DNA of 34,638 nt, taken from Ga0077555 sp031367895 (GTDB lineage Bacteria > Pseudomonadota > Alphaproteobacteria > Rhizobiales > Hyphomicrobiaceae). Position numbers and translations under genes: made by a program. A model generated the notes under the pieces. That model ran no database searches. It was not told where the DNA came from and saw only the letters and a program-made list of their open reading frames with translations. The stretch lies in NCBI GenBank assembly GCA_031367895.1, contig JANLQP010000321.1, positions 1-34,638 on the forward strand, given 5' to 3'. The first letter of the stretch is position 1. Each line of letters begins with the position of its first letter. Positions 16,047 through 23,723 of the stretch are shown here, piece by piece.

Positions 16047-18713
16047 TCACATACCAGCGAACGCGGCCGCCAGGAACGCCTTGATCTCGGCCTCGTGCCA
16101 GTACTTGACGCCGACCGCCGGCGTTGCAACTGCGGGCCGCCCGGCACGCTTGAACGCGCGCCCGGCAAGACGCTCCAGCGGCCGATCGAGGTGCGTGAAG
16201 TAACCCATGTTCTCCGGCTCCTCCTCGCACCAGAACAGTTCCGCGCCCGGATGCGCCGCAAACACGGCGCGCAGTTCGTCGGCAGGCAGCGGATAGATCT
16301 GCTCCAGCCGCACCAGCGCAACGGCACTCTCTAACGTCCGCTCAGCCCGCGCCGTCAGGAGATCGTAGTACACCTTGCCGGTCGACACGATCACGCGCCG
16401 CGCACCCTTGACGGTCTCATCCCCGATGACGGAGCGGAAACCTTGGCCCGCCGCGAACTCCGCGCGCGTCGAAACGCACCCCTTGTGCCGCAACAGCGCC
16501 TTCGGCGTCAGCACGACGAGCGGCTTGCGGTAGGGCCGCGTCATCTGCCGCCGCAGCACGTGGAAGAAGTTTGCCGGCGTCGACGCGTTGACGATCTGCA
16601 GGTTGGCCCCAGCACAGGCAGCCAGAAGCCGCTCCGGCCGCCCGGTCGAATGATCGGGACCGCCTCCATCAAGGCCGTGCGGCAGCAGGATCACCAAACC
16701 ACTCGACCGCAGCCACCGGTCCTCGCCGCACGCGATGCATTGGTCGAAAACGGCCTGCGCGTAGGACAGGAACTCGCCGAACTGCGCCTCCCAGATGACC
16801 AGCCGCTTCGGGTCGGCCATCGCGATCCCGTACTCGTAGCAGAGCACGGCATGCTCGATCAGTGGCGTGTTGTGGATCTCGGCAACCGCGCCGTTCTCGA
16901 CCGCCGGTGCCAACGTCATATGCCGTGCGCCAGTTGCCTGGTCGTGCACCTCGAGATGGCGTTGCGTGAACGCGCCGCGCACGCTGTCCTGCCCACTGAA
17001 ACGAACGCTTGTCCCCTCCGCCAGCAGCGACGCGATCGCCAGTGCCTCGCCCGTCGCCCAGTTGATGCCTTCTCCCGTTTCGATAGACCGGCGTCGCTCG
17101 TCGAGGAACCGTTGCACCTTGCTTTCCAGCACGAAGCCTGCCGGTGGCGTCGTTATCAGATTGCCGAGAGACAGCAACGCATCATGCTGAAGCCCCGTCG
17201 CAACTGGCACCAGCATCTCGGCGACACTACCCGCACGCAGTCCGGCCCAGGCGCCCTCGAACCAGTCTGCAGAATTCACCTTCCACGACTTGGCACCATC
17301 GAATGCGGCCTTCAAGGCCTCGGAAACGCCAACAGCCGCGGCTTCAGCCGGTGCGATGTCCATTCCGCGCGCCGTCAATGCGCCCGCGTAGATCTGGTCG
17401 ATCGGCGCCAACGCATCGATCGCCTTGTACATCACCGGCTGCGTAAAACGCGGCTCATCGATCTCGTTGTGGCCGGGCCGGCGATAGCAGACGAGATCGA
17501 TGATGATGTCGCTCTCGAATGTAGCGCGCCAGTTTGCCGCGATCAGCCCCGCCCGCCACACGGCTTCCGGATCGTCGCCGTTGACGTGGATGACCGGCGT
17601 CTCCGTCAGCCGCGCGATGTCGGATGCCCCGCGCGCACTCCGCCCCTCGTCCGGCAAGGTCGTGAAACCAAGCTGATTGTTGATCAGGATGTGAATCGAT
17701 CCGCCCAGATCGAACGGCGCCACCCGCGCCAGCTGCACCATCTCCGCGACGAGTCCCTGCCCGGCAAAACTTGCGTCCGTATGCAGCAGCAATGGCAGCA
17801 CGCGCCGGTGTCCCTCCGGCCCATACATCGTCTGCTTCGCCCGTGCACGCCCCTGCGAAATGATCGGGATCAGTTGCAGATGCGAAGGATGCGCAGACAC
17901 CGACACGTGGAGTGAGCGCCCCGCGATCTCCAGGTCGCCTGAATAGCCGAGATGGTAGGAAACGTCCGACGAGCAGTCGAGCCCATCCGGCACCGCGGGC
18001 TTGCCCAGAATCTCGGCAATCATTGCGTTCAGCGGTTTGCCGAGCACGTTCGCCAGCATGCTGAACCGGCCGCGATGCATGCCGCCGATCACCGTCTCCT
18101 CGATACCGAGCCGCACGCTCTCGCTGAGAATCACCTCCATCGCGACCAGGAACGTCTCGGCCCCGCCGAGGCCGAACAACTTGCCACCGGGAATGCGCTG
18201 GTTGAGCCCGCTCTCGAACGCTTCCGCGCGCTTTAGCAGTGCCAGAATCGCCAGCCGCGCCGTGTCATCCGGCAGATTGGTGTCGAGCGCTTCCGCCTGC
18301 GTCTCCAGCCAACGCCGCCGCTGTGTATCGTGGATATGCCCGACCTCCCAGCCGATAGCGCCAGTGTAAGTCCGCAGCAACCGGTCGACGAGCGGCTGCA
18401 CCGCTCGAGGATCAAGCCCGTACTGTGCCGGATTCAACTCCGGGACGCCCGGCAGCGGCGCCAGCCCCAGCGGATCGAGCCGAGCGCGCAGATAGCCACG
18501 CGCGCGGTACGCTTCGATCAGCGCCACCTCACCGCCGCCGCCGATGGACGAGCGTGTGCTCCGCCGGGCAGCAGGTTCGGGCGTCGTACCGCCGCCGAAG
18601 AATGCCTCCAGCGCCCCCGGATCGCCGACGCCGTAAAATGAGCCATCCGCCGCATCGCCAGGCGAGGCTTCCGTAACAGCCGGCGTAAGTGGCGGGCGCA
18701 ACTGCTGGTTCAT
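16047..18713 (-). CDS. 2-oxoglutarate dehydrogenase E1 (SucA) family protein, orphan
   Basis: An 888-residue thiamine-diphosphate enzyme of the SucA/OdhA family. Recognisable blocks are EAYRARGYLRARLDPLG, GHIHDTQRRRWLE, GGMHRGRFSML, SYHLGYSGD, AHPSHLQL, GHNEIDEPRFTQP, LPHGLDGGGPDHSTGRPERL, KALLRHKGC and the end FWCEEEPENMGYF. H213, H254 and S258 appear to match E. coli SucA H260, H298 and S302, which bind 2-oxoglutarate. It is about 100 residues shorter than typical alphaproteobacterial SucA, lacks the usual N-terminal YGGNA..Y segment (only a reduced FYGVGDPGALEAFF), and several blocks are altered. No sucB or lpd is adjacent. It is probably a paralogue of the main E1. AAGGGA precedes the ATG. 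Confidence 0.82.
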   Translation of the reverse strand: MNQQLRPPLTPAVTEASPGDAADGSFYGVGDPGALEAFFGGGTTPEPAARRSTRSSIGGGGEVALIEAYRARGYLRARLDPLGLAPLPGVPELNPAQYGLDPRAVQPLVDRLLRTYTGAIGWEVGHIHDTQRRRWLETQAEALDTNLPDDTARLAILALLKRAEAFESGLNQRIPGGKLFGLGGAETFLVAMEVILSESVRLGIEETVIGGMHRGRFSMLANVLGKPLNAMIAEILGKPAVPDGLDCSSDVSYHLGYSGDLEIAGRSLHVSVSAHPSHLQLIPIISQGRARAKQTMYGPEGHRRVLPLLLHTDASFAGQGLVAEMVQLARVAPFDLGGSIHILINNQLGFTTLPDEGRSARGASDIARLTETPVIHVNGDDPEAVWRAGLIAANWRATFESDIIIDLVCYRRPGHNEIDEPRFTQPVMYKAIDALAPIDQIYAGALTARGMDIAPAEAAAVGVSEALKAAFDGAKSWKVNSADWFEGAWAGLRAGSVAEMLVPVATGLQHDALLSLGNLITTPPAGFVLESKVQRFLDERRRSIETGEGINWATGEALAIASLLAEGTSVRFSGQDSVRGAFTQRHLEVHDQATGARHMTLAPAVENGAVAEIHNTPLIEHAVLCYEYGIAMADPKRLVIWEAQFGEFLSYAQAVFDQCIACGEDRWLRSSGLVILLPHGLDGGGPDHSTGRPERLLAACAGANLQIVNASTPANFFHVLRRQMTRPYRKPLVVLTPKALLRHKGCVSTRAEFAAGQGFRSVIGDETVKGARRVIVSTGKVYYDLLTARAERTLESAVALVRLEQIYPLPADELRAVFAAHPGAELFWCEEEPENMGYFTHLDRPLERLAGRAFKRAGRPAVATPAVGVKYWHEAEIKAFLAAAFAGM

Positions 18714-18891
18714 CGGTCATTCCCTTGGATCGCGGCCCTTTTTGGTAGGGCGCCCGCCGCCCGATGGCAAGGTCAAGCCGGCCCAAGCAACCGAAGTCGT
18801 TGGCATCGCCGGCTCGATGGGCGAGGATGCCAGCTGCAATCCACAGCAAGGCTCGAGACGGCAGGCCCACTGCAGAACAAGGATCACACCC

Positions 18892-19602
18892 ATGACGCGA
18901 CATTTCGGCATCCTGGTGCCTTGCACCAACACCACCTGCGAAATGGAGTTCTGTCGTCTGCCACCGGACTTGCAGGTGCACACCGCCCGTCTCGGCAAGA
19001 TCGACAACTCGCCATTCTCGCCGGGGATTGACGCCGACGTCGTCTACCAGTCGAAAATGCTCGGCGCCGCCAAGGTCGAGGTGATCGCCATGGTGCAGAC
19101 CTCCGCGAGCCTTTTCTCCGACGATTACGACGCGGTCACTGTGAAACGCATGACCGAGGCTTCGGGCGGCATTCCTTCGCTGACCTCGGCACAAGCGGTC
19201 GGCCGCGCGTTGCATGCCCTCGGAACCAGGCGGATCGCATTTGCGACGCCCTATTCGGAGGACGCCATCGCCCGCGCCAAGCGGTATTACGAGGCGAAAT
19301 ACGGCATCACCGTCGTTGCCGCGCAAAGCCTCGGCGCCACCGACGCCTACGCCATCGGCAAGATGGACGCGGGCATGGCAGAAGCCGCGTTCAAGAAGAT
19401 CGACCGCCCGGACATCGAGGCGCTGGTCATCCCCGGCGGTAACTTCCCGACGATGGAATTCATCGCACCCTGGGAAAAGACGTTCGGCAAACCCGTCATC
19501 ACCACCAATCAAGCCACGTTGTGGGCGATCCTGCAGGCGATGAAGATTACGAAACCGATTGCGGGCAAAGGCCGTCTCCTCGAGCAACTACCGGTGGGCT
19601 GA
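18892..19602 (+). CDS. Asp/Glu racemase-superfamily protein (maleate isomerase/arylmalonate decarboxylase-like)
   Basis: A 236-residue protein with the two-domain fold of maleate isomerase and arylmalonate decarboxylase: an N-terminal PCTNTTCEMEF, a middle KVEVIAMVQTSASLF, a second-half start RRIAFATPYSEDA and a C-terminal LVIPGGNFPTMEFI followed by GKPVITTNQATLW. Both catalytic-cysteine positions are substituted: the middle motif has Q69 where family members have CTS, and the C-terminal motif has G182 where they have SCTN. Three cysteines (C11, C16, C21) cluster at the N-terminus instead. ATG 18892 fits the start of homology; an upstream in-frame GTG-type start at 18742 adds unrelated residues. 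Divergent from the E1-like gene. Confidence 0.78.
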   Translation: MTRHFGILVPCTNTTCEMEFCRLPPDLQVHTARLGKIDNSPFSPGIDADVVYQSKMLGAAKVEVIAMVQTSASLFSDDYDAVTVKRMTEASGGIPSLTSAQAVGRALHALGTRRIAFATPYSEDAIARAKRYYEAKYGITVVAAQSLGATDAYAIGKMDAGMAEAAFKKIDRPDIEALVIPGGNFPTMEFIAPWEKTFGKPVITTNQATLWAILQAMKITKPIAGKGRLLEQLPVG

Positions 19603-19776
19603 CGCGTTGTCGTAGGGTGCAATAGCCCCTTCTTCCGAGGCGGATTGCAGTGCGCCGGGTAAAGTACGCCGTAGGGCGGGTCAAGCCCTGCACTTGCGCG
19701 ACCCGACAATTCCAGCATAAGCGCTGCCCAGGGGCACTTGCATAAGCCCAGCCGACAACGACAAGGACCGGACCTC
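19603..19776. other. 174-bp non-coding gap with a decayed palindromic repeat
   Basis: The gap holds a GTAGGGTGCAAT stretch (19612-19623), with TGCAAT inverted as ATTGCA at 19644-19649, then TACGCCGTAGGGCGGGTC. It looks like a degraded intergenic palindrome. No gene is seen. The promoter of the DUF3297 gene is presumably here. Confidence 0.4.
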
Positions 19777-20019
19777 ATGACCACGCCGCTGCCCGACCGC
19801 CTCTCGACCAATCCGGCGAGCCCGCACTACGACGAGACCGTGCTACAGCGCGACGTCGGCATCCGCTTCAACGGCGTCGAGAAAACCAACGTCGAAGAGT
19901 ACTGCGTCAGCGAGGGCTGGGTTCGCGTCGCCGCCGGTAAGGCCAAGGATCGTCGCGGTAACCCGATGACCTTGAAACTCAAAGGCACAGTCGAGCCGTA
20001 TTTCAAGGACGACAAGTAA
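19777..20019 (+). CDS. DUF3297 family protein
   Basis: An 80-residue protein matching DUF3297, a small conserved family of proteobacteria. The core PDRLSTNPASPHYDE, VGIRFNGVEKTNVEEYCVSEGWVRV and LKGTVEPYF is nearly the family consensus. No cofactor motif or signal peptide is visible, so it is probably cytoplasmic and of unknown function. ATG 19777 is chosen over an in-frame start at 19738, which would add a basic leader not found in the family; ACAAGGA lies 11 bases upstream of it. Confidence 0.88.
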   Translation: MTTPLPDRLSTNPASPHYDETVLQRDVGIRFNGVEKTNVEEYCVSEGWVRVAAGKAKDRRGNPMTLKLKGTVEPYFKDDK

Positions 20020-20053
20020 CCGGAGACCGCAGGGACTGCATGGGTTTGTCTGG

Positions 20054-20479
20054 TTACCGCGCCTGCATCCCTCTGCGGGCAACGACGGCTTCGATCGGCA
20101 TGCGGTGCAAGGCATAGCGCCGCGCGATTTCGTGCAGGGCTTCTGCGGTGCCGTTGGCAACAAAAGCCTCGGCTGCCTCCACCTTCGGAAACAGGACGCG
20201 CCCGCCGTCATGGATCACGAGATGCACGCGGAACGCATCCTCGCAAGAAACATTCAGGCGCTTGGTGACATTACCGACGGCCTCCTCGTCCGGCGAATAC
20301 GCCTTCCAGGGCGCGCGCTCCTCATGTGCCGCGGCCAATGCCGCCGTGAGTTCATCGCGAGCCTGCACATTCTGCAGCTGTATCGATGTGCGCTGGTCCA
20401 TGGCCTGAATGACCAGCTCTTTGAAGTTGGCCAGCTCTTTGCTGCCAACCGGCTCTATACAGTTGGGAAGCCCCGTCAT
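20054..20479 (-). CDS. conserved hypothetical protein
   Basis: A 141-residue cytoplasmic protein that I do not recognise. The first half (residues 16-60) is helical and polar (KELANFKELVIQAMDQRTSIQ, ARDELTAALAAAHEE). The second half alternates short strands (RVHLVIHDGGRVLF) and a helix ending in EIARRYALHRMPIEAVVARRG. There are two cysteines and no signal or membrane segment. ATG 20479 has GAGGAG five bases upstream, which favours it over a TTG 20 codons further up. It converges on the DUF3297 gene and lies 115 bp after the start of the leftward Bug receptor's stop. Confidence 0.6.
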   Translation of the reverse strand: MTGLPNCIEPVGSKELANFKELVIQAMDQRTSIQLQNVQARDELTAALAAAHEERAPWKAYSPDEEAVGNVTKRLNVSCEDAFRVHLVIHDGGRVLFPKVEAAEAFVANGTAEALHEIARRYALHRMPIEAVVARRGMQAR

Positions 20480-20594
20480 GTCGATCTCCTCGCAGCCGGT
20501 CGTCCCATCACGCGTGACAGAGTCGCAGCGTGGCCACAAGCAAGCTGTGTGGCACTACGCGGCGCAACCCTGCGCGTCTCCGTAAATTGCGAAC

Positions 20595-21581
20595 CTACTG
20601 CGGTGTAATCCCGATCGCCTTCACCAGCTTGGCGAAGTGGGCAACGTCCGTGTCGATCGTCGCGCCGAGCGCCTCGGCTGAGCTGTAGGCGGGATCGATC
20701 CCGTTCTGGATCAGCTTCTCCGCCACATCCGGAAGGCTCAGCACACGCTTCAACTCCGCATTGAGTCTCTCGATGACCGGCGGCGGCGTGCCGGCAGGTG
20801 CTGCAAGCGCGTAGTACTGCGGCAGCAGCGTATTGCCGCCACCGGCCTCGCTGATGGTCGGCACGTCCGGTAACTGCGCCGCGCGCTTCTCGGCCCCGAC
20901 GACGAGGGCGCGCAAGCGCCCCTCACGCACGAACGGGACTGCGCCGGTCAAGGCGGCAACCGCAACGGGCACCTCGCCCGACACCGCCGCCTGCAACGCT
21001 GGCCCAGCGCCCTTGTACGGCACGTGCAGCAGATTGATCCCCAAATGTAGCGCCATCGCCTCGACGCAGATGTGCGCGAGCCCGCCAAGGCCGAGGCTTC
21101 CATAGGAAACCGTGCCGGGCTTGGCTTTCGCCAGTGCCACCAGGTCGCTCAGCGATTTGCCCGGGAAAGATGGGTTGGCGACCAGCACGAATGGCCCCTC
21201 TCCGACCATGCCGATCCAGGCGAACGCCTTCAACGTGTCGTAGGGCAGCGATGTCATCAGGCTGGGGTTGAGCGCCATGTCACGAAGCAACAACAGCAGC
21301 GTGTACCCATCCGGCGTCGCCTTCGCGACAGCATCGGAGCCGATCGTCGTCGCCCCACCCGGCTTGTTGTCGACGATGATCGTCTGGTGCAGGCCTTCGC
21401 CGATCTTCTGAGCGAGCAGACGGCCGGTGAAATCCGCGCCGCCGCCCGGTGGAAATGGCACGACAAGCTTGATCGGCTTCTCGGGATAAGCGGCAGGCGC
21501 CTGAGCACTCACTCGGACCGTCGGCGCAACCCCGGAAAAGACCAAGCCCGCAGCAACCGTCCGACGTGATATGCGTGTCAT
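20595..21581 (-). CDS. tripartite tricarboxylate transporter substrate-binding protein (Bug family), 1
   Basis: A 328-residue Bug/TctC-type periplasmic receptor. The N-terminus MTRISRRTVAAGLVFSG has a twin arginine followed by a hydrophobic core, with likely cleavage near VSAQA, so Tat export is possible. The mature part opens YPEKPIKLVVPFPPGGGADFTGR and carries VDNKPGGATTIG, LPYDTLKAFAWI, HVPYKGAGPALQAAVSGEV and TPPPVIERLNAEL, all Bug landmarks. Bug proteins bind small carboxylates or amides. No tctA or tctB membrane gene is nearby, as is common for these abundant orphan receptors. The ATG at 21581 has GGAGG eight bases upstream. It is divergent from hemC. Confidence 0.9.
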   Translation of the reverse strand: MTRISRRTVAAGLVFSGVAPTVRVSAQAPAAYPEKPIKLVVPFPPGGGADFTGRLLAQKIGEGLHQTIIVDNKPGGATTIGSDAVAKATPDGYTLLLLLRDMALNPSLMTSLPYDTLKAFAWIGMVGEGPFVLVANPSFPGKSLSDLVALAKAKPGTVSYGSLGLGGLAHICVEAMALHLGINLLHVPYKGAGPALQAAVSGEVPVAVAALTGAVPFVREGRLRALVVGAEKRAAQLPDVPTISEAGGGNTLLPQYYALAAPAGTPPPVIERLNAELKRVLSLPDVAEKLIQNGIDPAYSSAEALGATIDTDVAHFAKLVKAIGITPQ

Positions 21582-21762
21582 CAGCTGAGCCTCCCAAGCA
21601 CGAACCGCAGTCATCCCAAGTTCATCCTAAGTCATTTCTGCCCGCGAATGTAGAGCCGCTGTCCCCAGCCGGGGAATATGGGCCGTGACGCCTACTTGCC
21701 CGCCCATGGGCCACGGCCTATGTACCCGATGCCCACGATACCGCCACTCCGGAGCCGAGCCA

Positions 21763-22707
21763 TTGCCCGCCACCCAAATCCGTATCGGAACCCGAGGCTC
21801 GCCGCTCGCGCTGGCACAGGCGCATGAGGTCCGCGCCCGGTTGATGGCGGCAGCTAGCCTCCCCGAAACCGCTTTCGCGATCACGATCATCAAGACCACC
21901 GGCGACCAGATCCAGGACCGCCCGCTGTCTGAGGCCGGCGGCAAGGGCCTCTTCACCAAGGAAATCGAGGAAGCGTTGCTCGCCGGCCGCATCGACCTCG
22001 CCGTGCATTCGATGAAGGACATGCCGACCACGTTGCCAAAGGGCCTCGACATCGCTGCCGTCCTGCCGCGCGAAGACGTGCGCGACGCCTTCATCAGCCT
22101 CATCGCGAAATCTCTGGCTGACCTCCCGCCAGGCGCCAAGGTCGGCACCTCGTCGTTGCGCCGGGCAGCCCAGATCCGCCGTGCGCGGCCGGATCTCGCG
22201 ATCGTGCCCTTCCGAGGCAATGTCGGCACCCGCCTGCAGAAGCTCGCTGATGGGGTTGCCGACGCGACACTGCTCGCGGTCGCTGGCCTCATTCGGCTTG
22301 GAAACCCGGAACGCATTACCAGCGCCATCGAACCAGGCGTCATGTTGCCAGCCGTCGCCCAGGGCGCCATCGGCATCGAGATCCGCGCCGAAGATGGCGC
22401 CACACGCCGTCTGCTCGCCCCCCTGAACGATGCCGCAACTGCCCTCACCGTCGCCACCGAGCGCGCCTTCCTCGCTCGCCTCGAAGGCTCCTGCCGCACG
22501 CCCATTGCCGGCCTCGCCCGCCTCGTTGACGGCCGCTTGCACTTCAATGGCCAGATCCTGACGCCTGATGGCAGCCAATCGCACGAGACTGAGCGCCAAG
22601 GCCGCCCGGAGGAAGCGCTGGTACTGGGTGAATCCGCCGCCGACGAACTGCTTGCCCGCGCCGGACCGGGTTTCCTTGGCAAATCAGACTCCACACGGAG
22701 CGCCTGA
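21763..22707 (+). CDS. hemC: hydroxymethylbilane synthase (porphobilinogen deaminase)
   Basis: HemC condenses four porphobilinogens into hydroxymethylbilane in haem synthesis. The protein (314 residues) shows IRIGTRGSPLALAQ, IIKTTGDQIQDRPLSEAGGKGLFTKE (read in parts), DLAVHSMKDMPT, GTSSLRRAAQ, FRGNVGTRL and LEGSCRTPIAG, with C244 carrying the dipyrromethane cofactor. I chose TTG 21763: it has GGAG eight bases upstream and places IRIGTRGSP at the usual position. GTG 21685 and ATG 21706 are in frame alternatives adding unrelated residues. The stop overlaps the hemD ATG by one base. It heads the hemC-hemD-Mic60-hemY row. Confidence 0.94.
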   Translation: MPATQIRIGTRGSPLALAQAHEVRARLMAAASLPETAFAITIIKTTGDQIQDRPLSEAGGKGLFTKEIEEALLAGRIDLAVHSMKDMPTTLPKGLDIAAVLPREDVRDAFISLIAKSLADLPPGAKVGTSSLRRAAQIRRARPDLAIVPFRGNVGTRLQKLADGVADATLLAVAGLIRLGNPERITSAIEPGVMLPAVAQGAIGIEIRAEDGATRRLLAPLNDAATALTVATERAFLARLEGSCRTPIAGLARLVDGRLHFNGQILTPDGSQSHETERQGRPEEALVLGESAADELLARAGPGFLGKSDSTRSA

Positions 22708-23441
22708 TGCGCGTCCTCGTCACACGCCCAGAACCAGACGCCCTGAAATTGAAAGGCCTGCTGGAAGCGCGCGGTCATCAGGCATCCGTCGAACCACTGA
22801 TGCGCACAGCGTTCTACGAATTCGATCCCGAAGGCCTCGAAGGCGTCACCGGGATCATTGCCACCAGCCGCAATGCCTTGCGTGCACTCCGCGGTTCGTC
22901 GGCACTGCGCCGCGCCCGCAACATCCGCGTTTATGCTGTTGGCGCCGCAACGGCCGAGGAGGCACGCCGCCTTGGCTTCGGCCAGATCGTCAAAGGCCCA
23001 GGCACGGCTGACGCCCTGGTGCCGATCATCGCCTCGACGATGGAGACGTCCGAGGAGATCTTGCTGCACCTTCGCGGCAACCGCGTCTCCTCCGACATCC
23101 GCGGCGACCTCGAAGCCCTTGGTTACCGCGTCACCGAGGCGATCGTCTACCGCATGGAGGCCGCCGAAACGCTCTCAGAATCCACGCGCGACGACATCGC
23201 CGACGGCAGTATCGAGGCAGTCATGTTGATGTCGCCGGAGACCGCCGCGATCTACGTCCGGCTGATCACCCGGTTCGGCCTGAAAGATATGTGCCACCAC
23301 CTCGTGCACCTGTGTCTGTCGGACCAAGTGGCCTTGCGTCTCAAGGCCTTAGGCGATATTCCGATCGAAATTGCCACCGAGGCCACGATGGAAGAAATGC
23401 TTATCCTCGTCGATCTTGCAGCTGCTAAAATAGAACTATGA
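22707..23441 (+). CDS. hemD: uroporphyrinogen-III synthase
   Basis: A 244-residue HemD, which closes hydroxymethylbilane into uroporphyrinogen III. As in the family, overall similarity is low but the pattern is right: MRVLVTRPEPDA at the start, IIATSRNALRAL, VYAVGAATAEEARRLGF, GNRVSSDIRGDLEALGYRVTEAIVYRMEAAE, and MLMSPETAAIY near the C-terminal domain. No catalytic residue is strictly conserved in HemD, so position after hemC carries much of the weight. TGATG overlap with hemC implies translational coupling. The gap of 282 bp to Mic60 contains a tandem repeat array. Confidence 0.9.
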   Translation: MRVLVTRPEPDALKLKGLLEARGHQASVEPLMRTAFYEFDPEGLEGVTGIIATSRNALRALRGSSALRRARNIRVYAVGAATAEEARRLGFGQIVKGPGTADALVPIIASTMETSEEILLHLRGNRVSSDIRGDLEALGYRVTEAIVYRMEAAETLSESTRDDIADGSIEAVMLMSPETAAIYVRLITRFGLKDMCHHLVHLCLSDQVALRLKALGDIPIEIATEATMEEMLILVDLAAAKIEL

Positions 23442-23511
23442 CCGTTTACCCTCGGGTAAGTGGCTGCTTTCAGAAGCTCGTCAATTCGCGCATGCACTAT
23501 CGGCCCGATCC

Positions 23512-23705
23512 CGGGTTGCGAAGTAGGCAACTGAAGGGCCAAGTAAAAACGCCCGGTTGCGAAGTGGGCAACGGAAGGGCCAAGTAAAACGCCCGGTTGC
23601 GAAGTAGGCAACGGAAGGGCCAAATAAAACGCCCGGTTGCGAACTAGGCAACGGAAGGGCCAAGTAAAACGCCCGGTTGCGAAGTGGGCAACTGAAGAGC
23701 CATTA
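23512..23705. repeat. five-copy 40-bp tandem hairpin array
   Basis: GGTTGC begins at 23514, 23555, 23595, 23635 and 23675, giving one 41-bp and three 40-bp steps. Each unit holds an outer GCCC/GGGC pair, an inner GTTGC/GCAAC pair, a 7-base loop (GAAGTGG, GAAGTAG or GAACTAG), an unpaired GAA and a linker CAARTAAAAC. The fifth unit ends GAAGAGCC. Related single copies lie at 8458, 10305 and 31011. The array ends 18 bp before the Mic60 ATG, so any read-through transcript from hemD would carry five consecutive hairpins. Confidence 0.92.
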
Positions 23706-23723
23706 CAGCGAGGCGCGTAACCC

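Noticed and set aside
14058..16334. 758-codon rightward open frame
   Set aside because: It is antisense to gatB and the hydratase gene; its composition (His, Arg, Leu, Asp rich) is that of a GC-rich shadow frame.
20630..20650. Further copy of the GAA-bulge repeat (GGCGAAGTGGGCAAC)
   Set aside because: It lies within the coding sequence of the Bug receptor, lacks the left arm GGTTGC and the GAAGGGC tail, and is chance similarity.
23512..23705. CRISPR array
   Set aside because: The repeats are contiguous 40-bp units with no unique spacers, and no cas gene is present.
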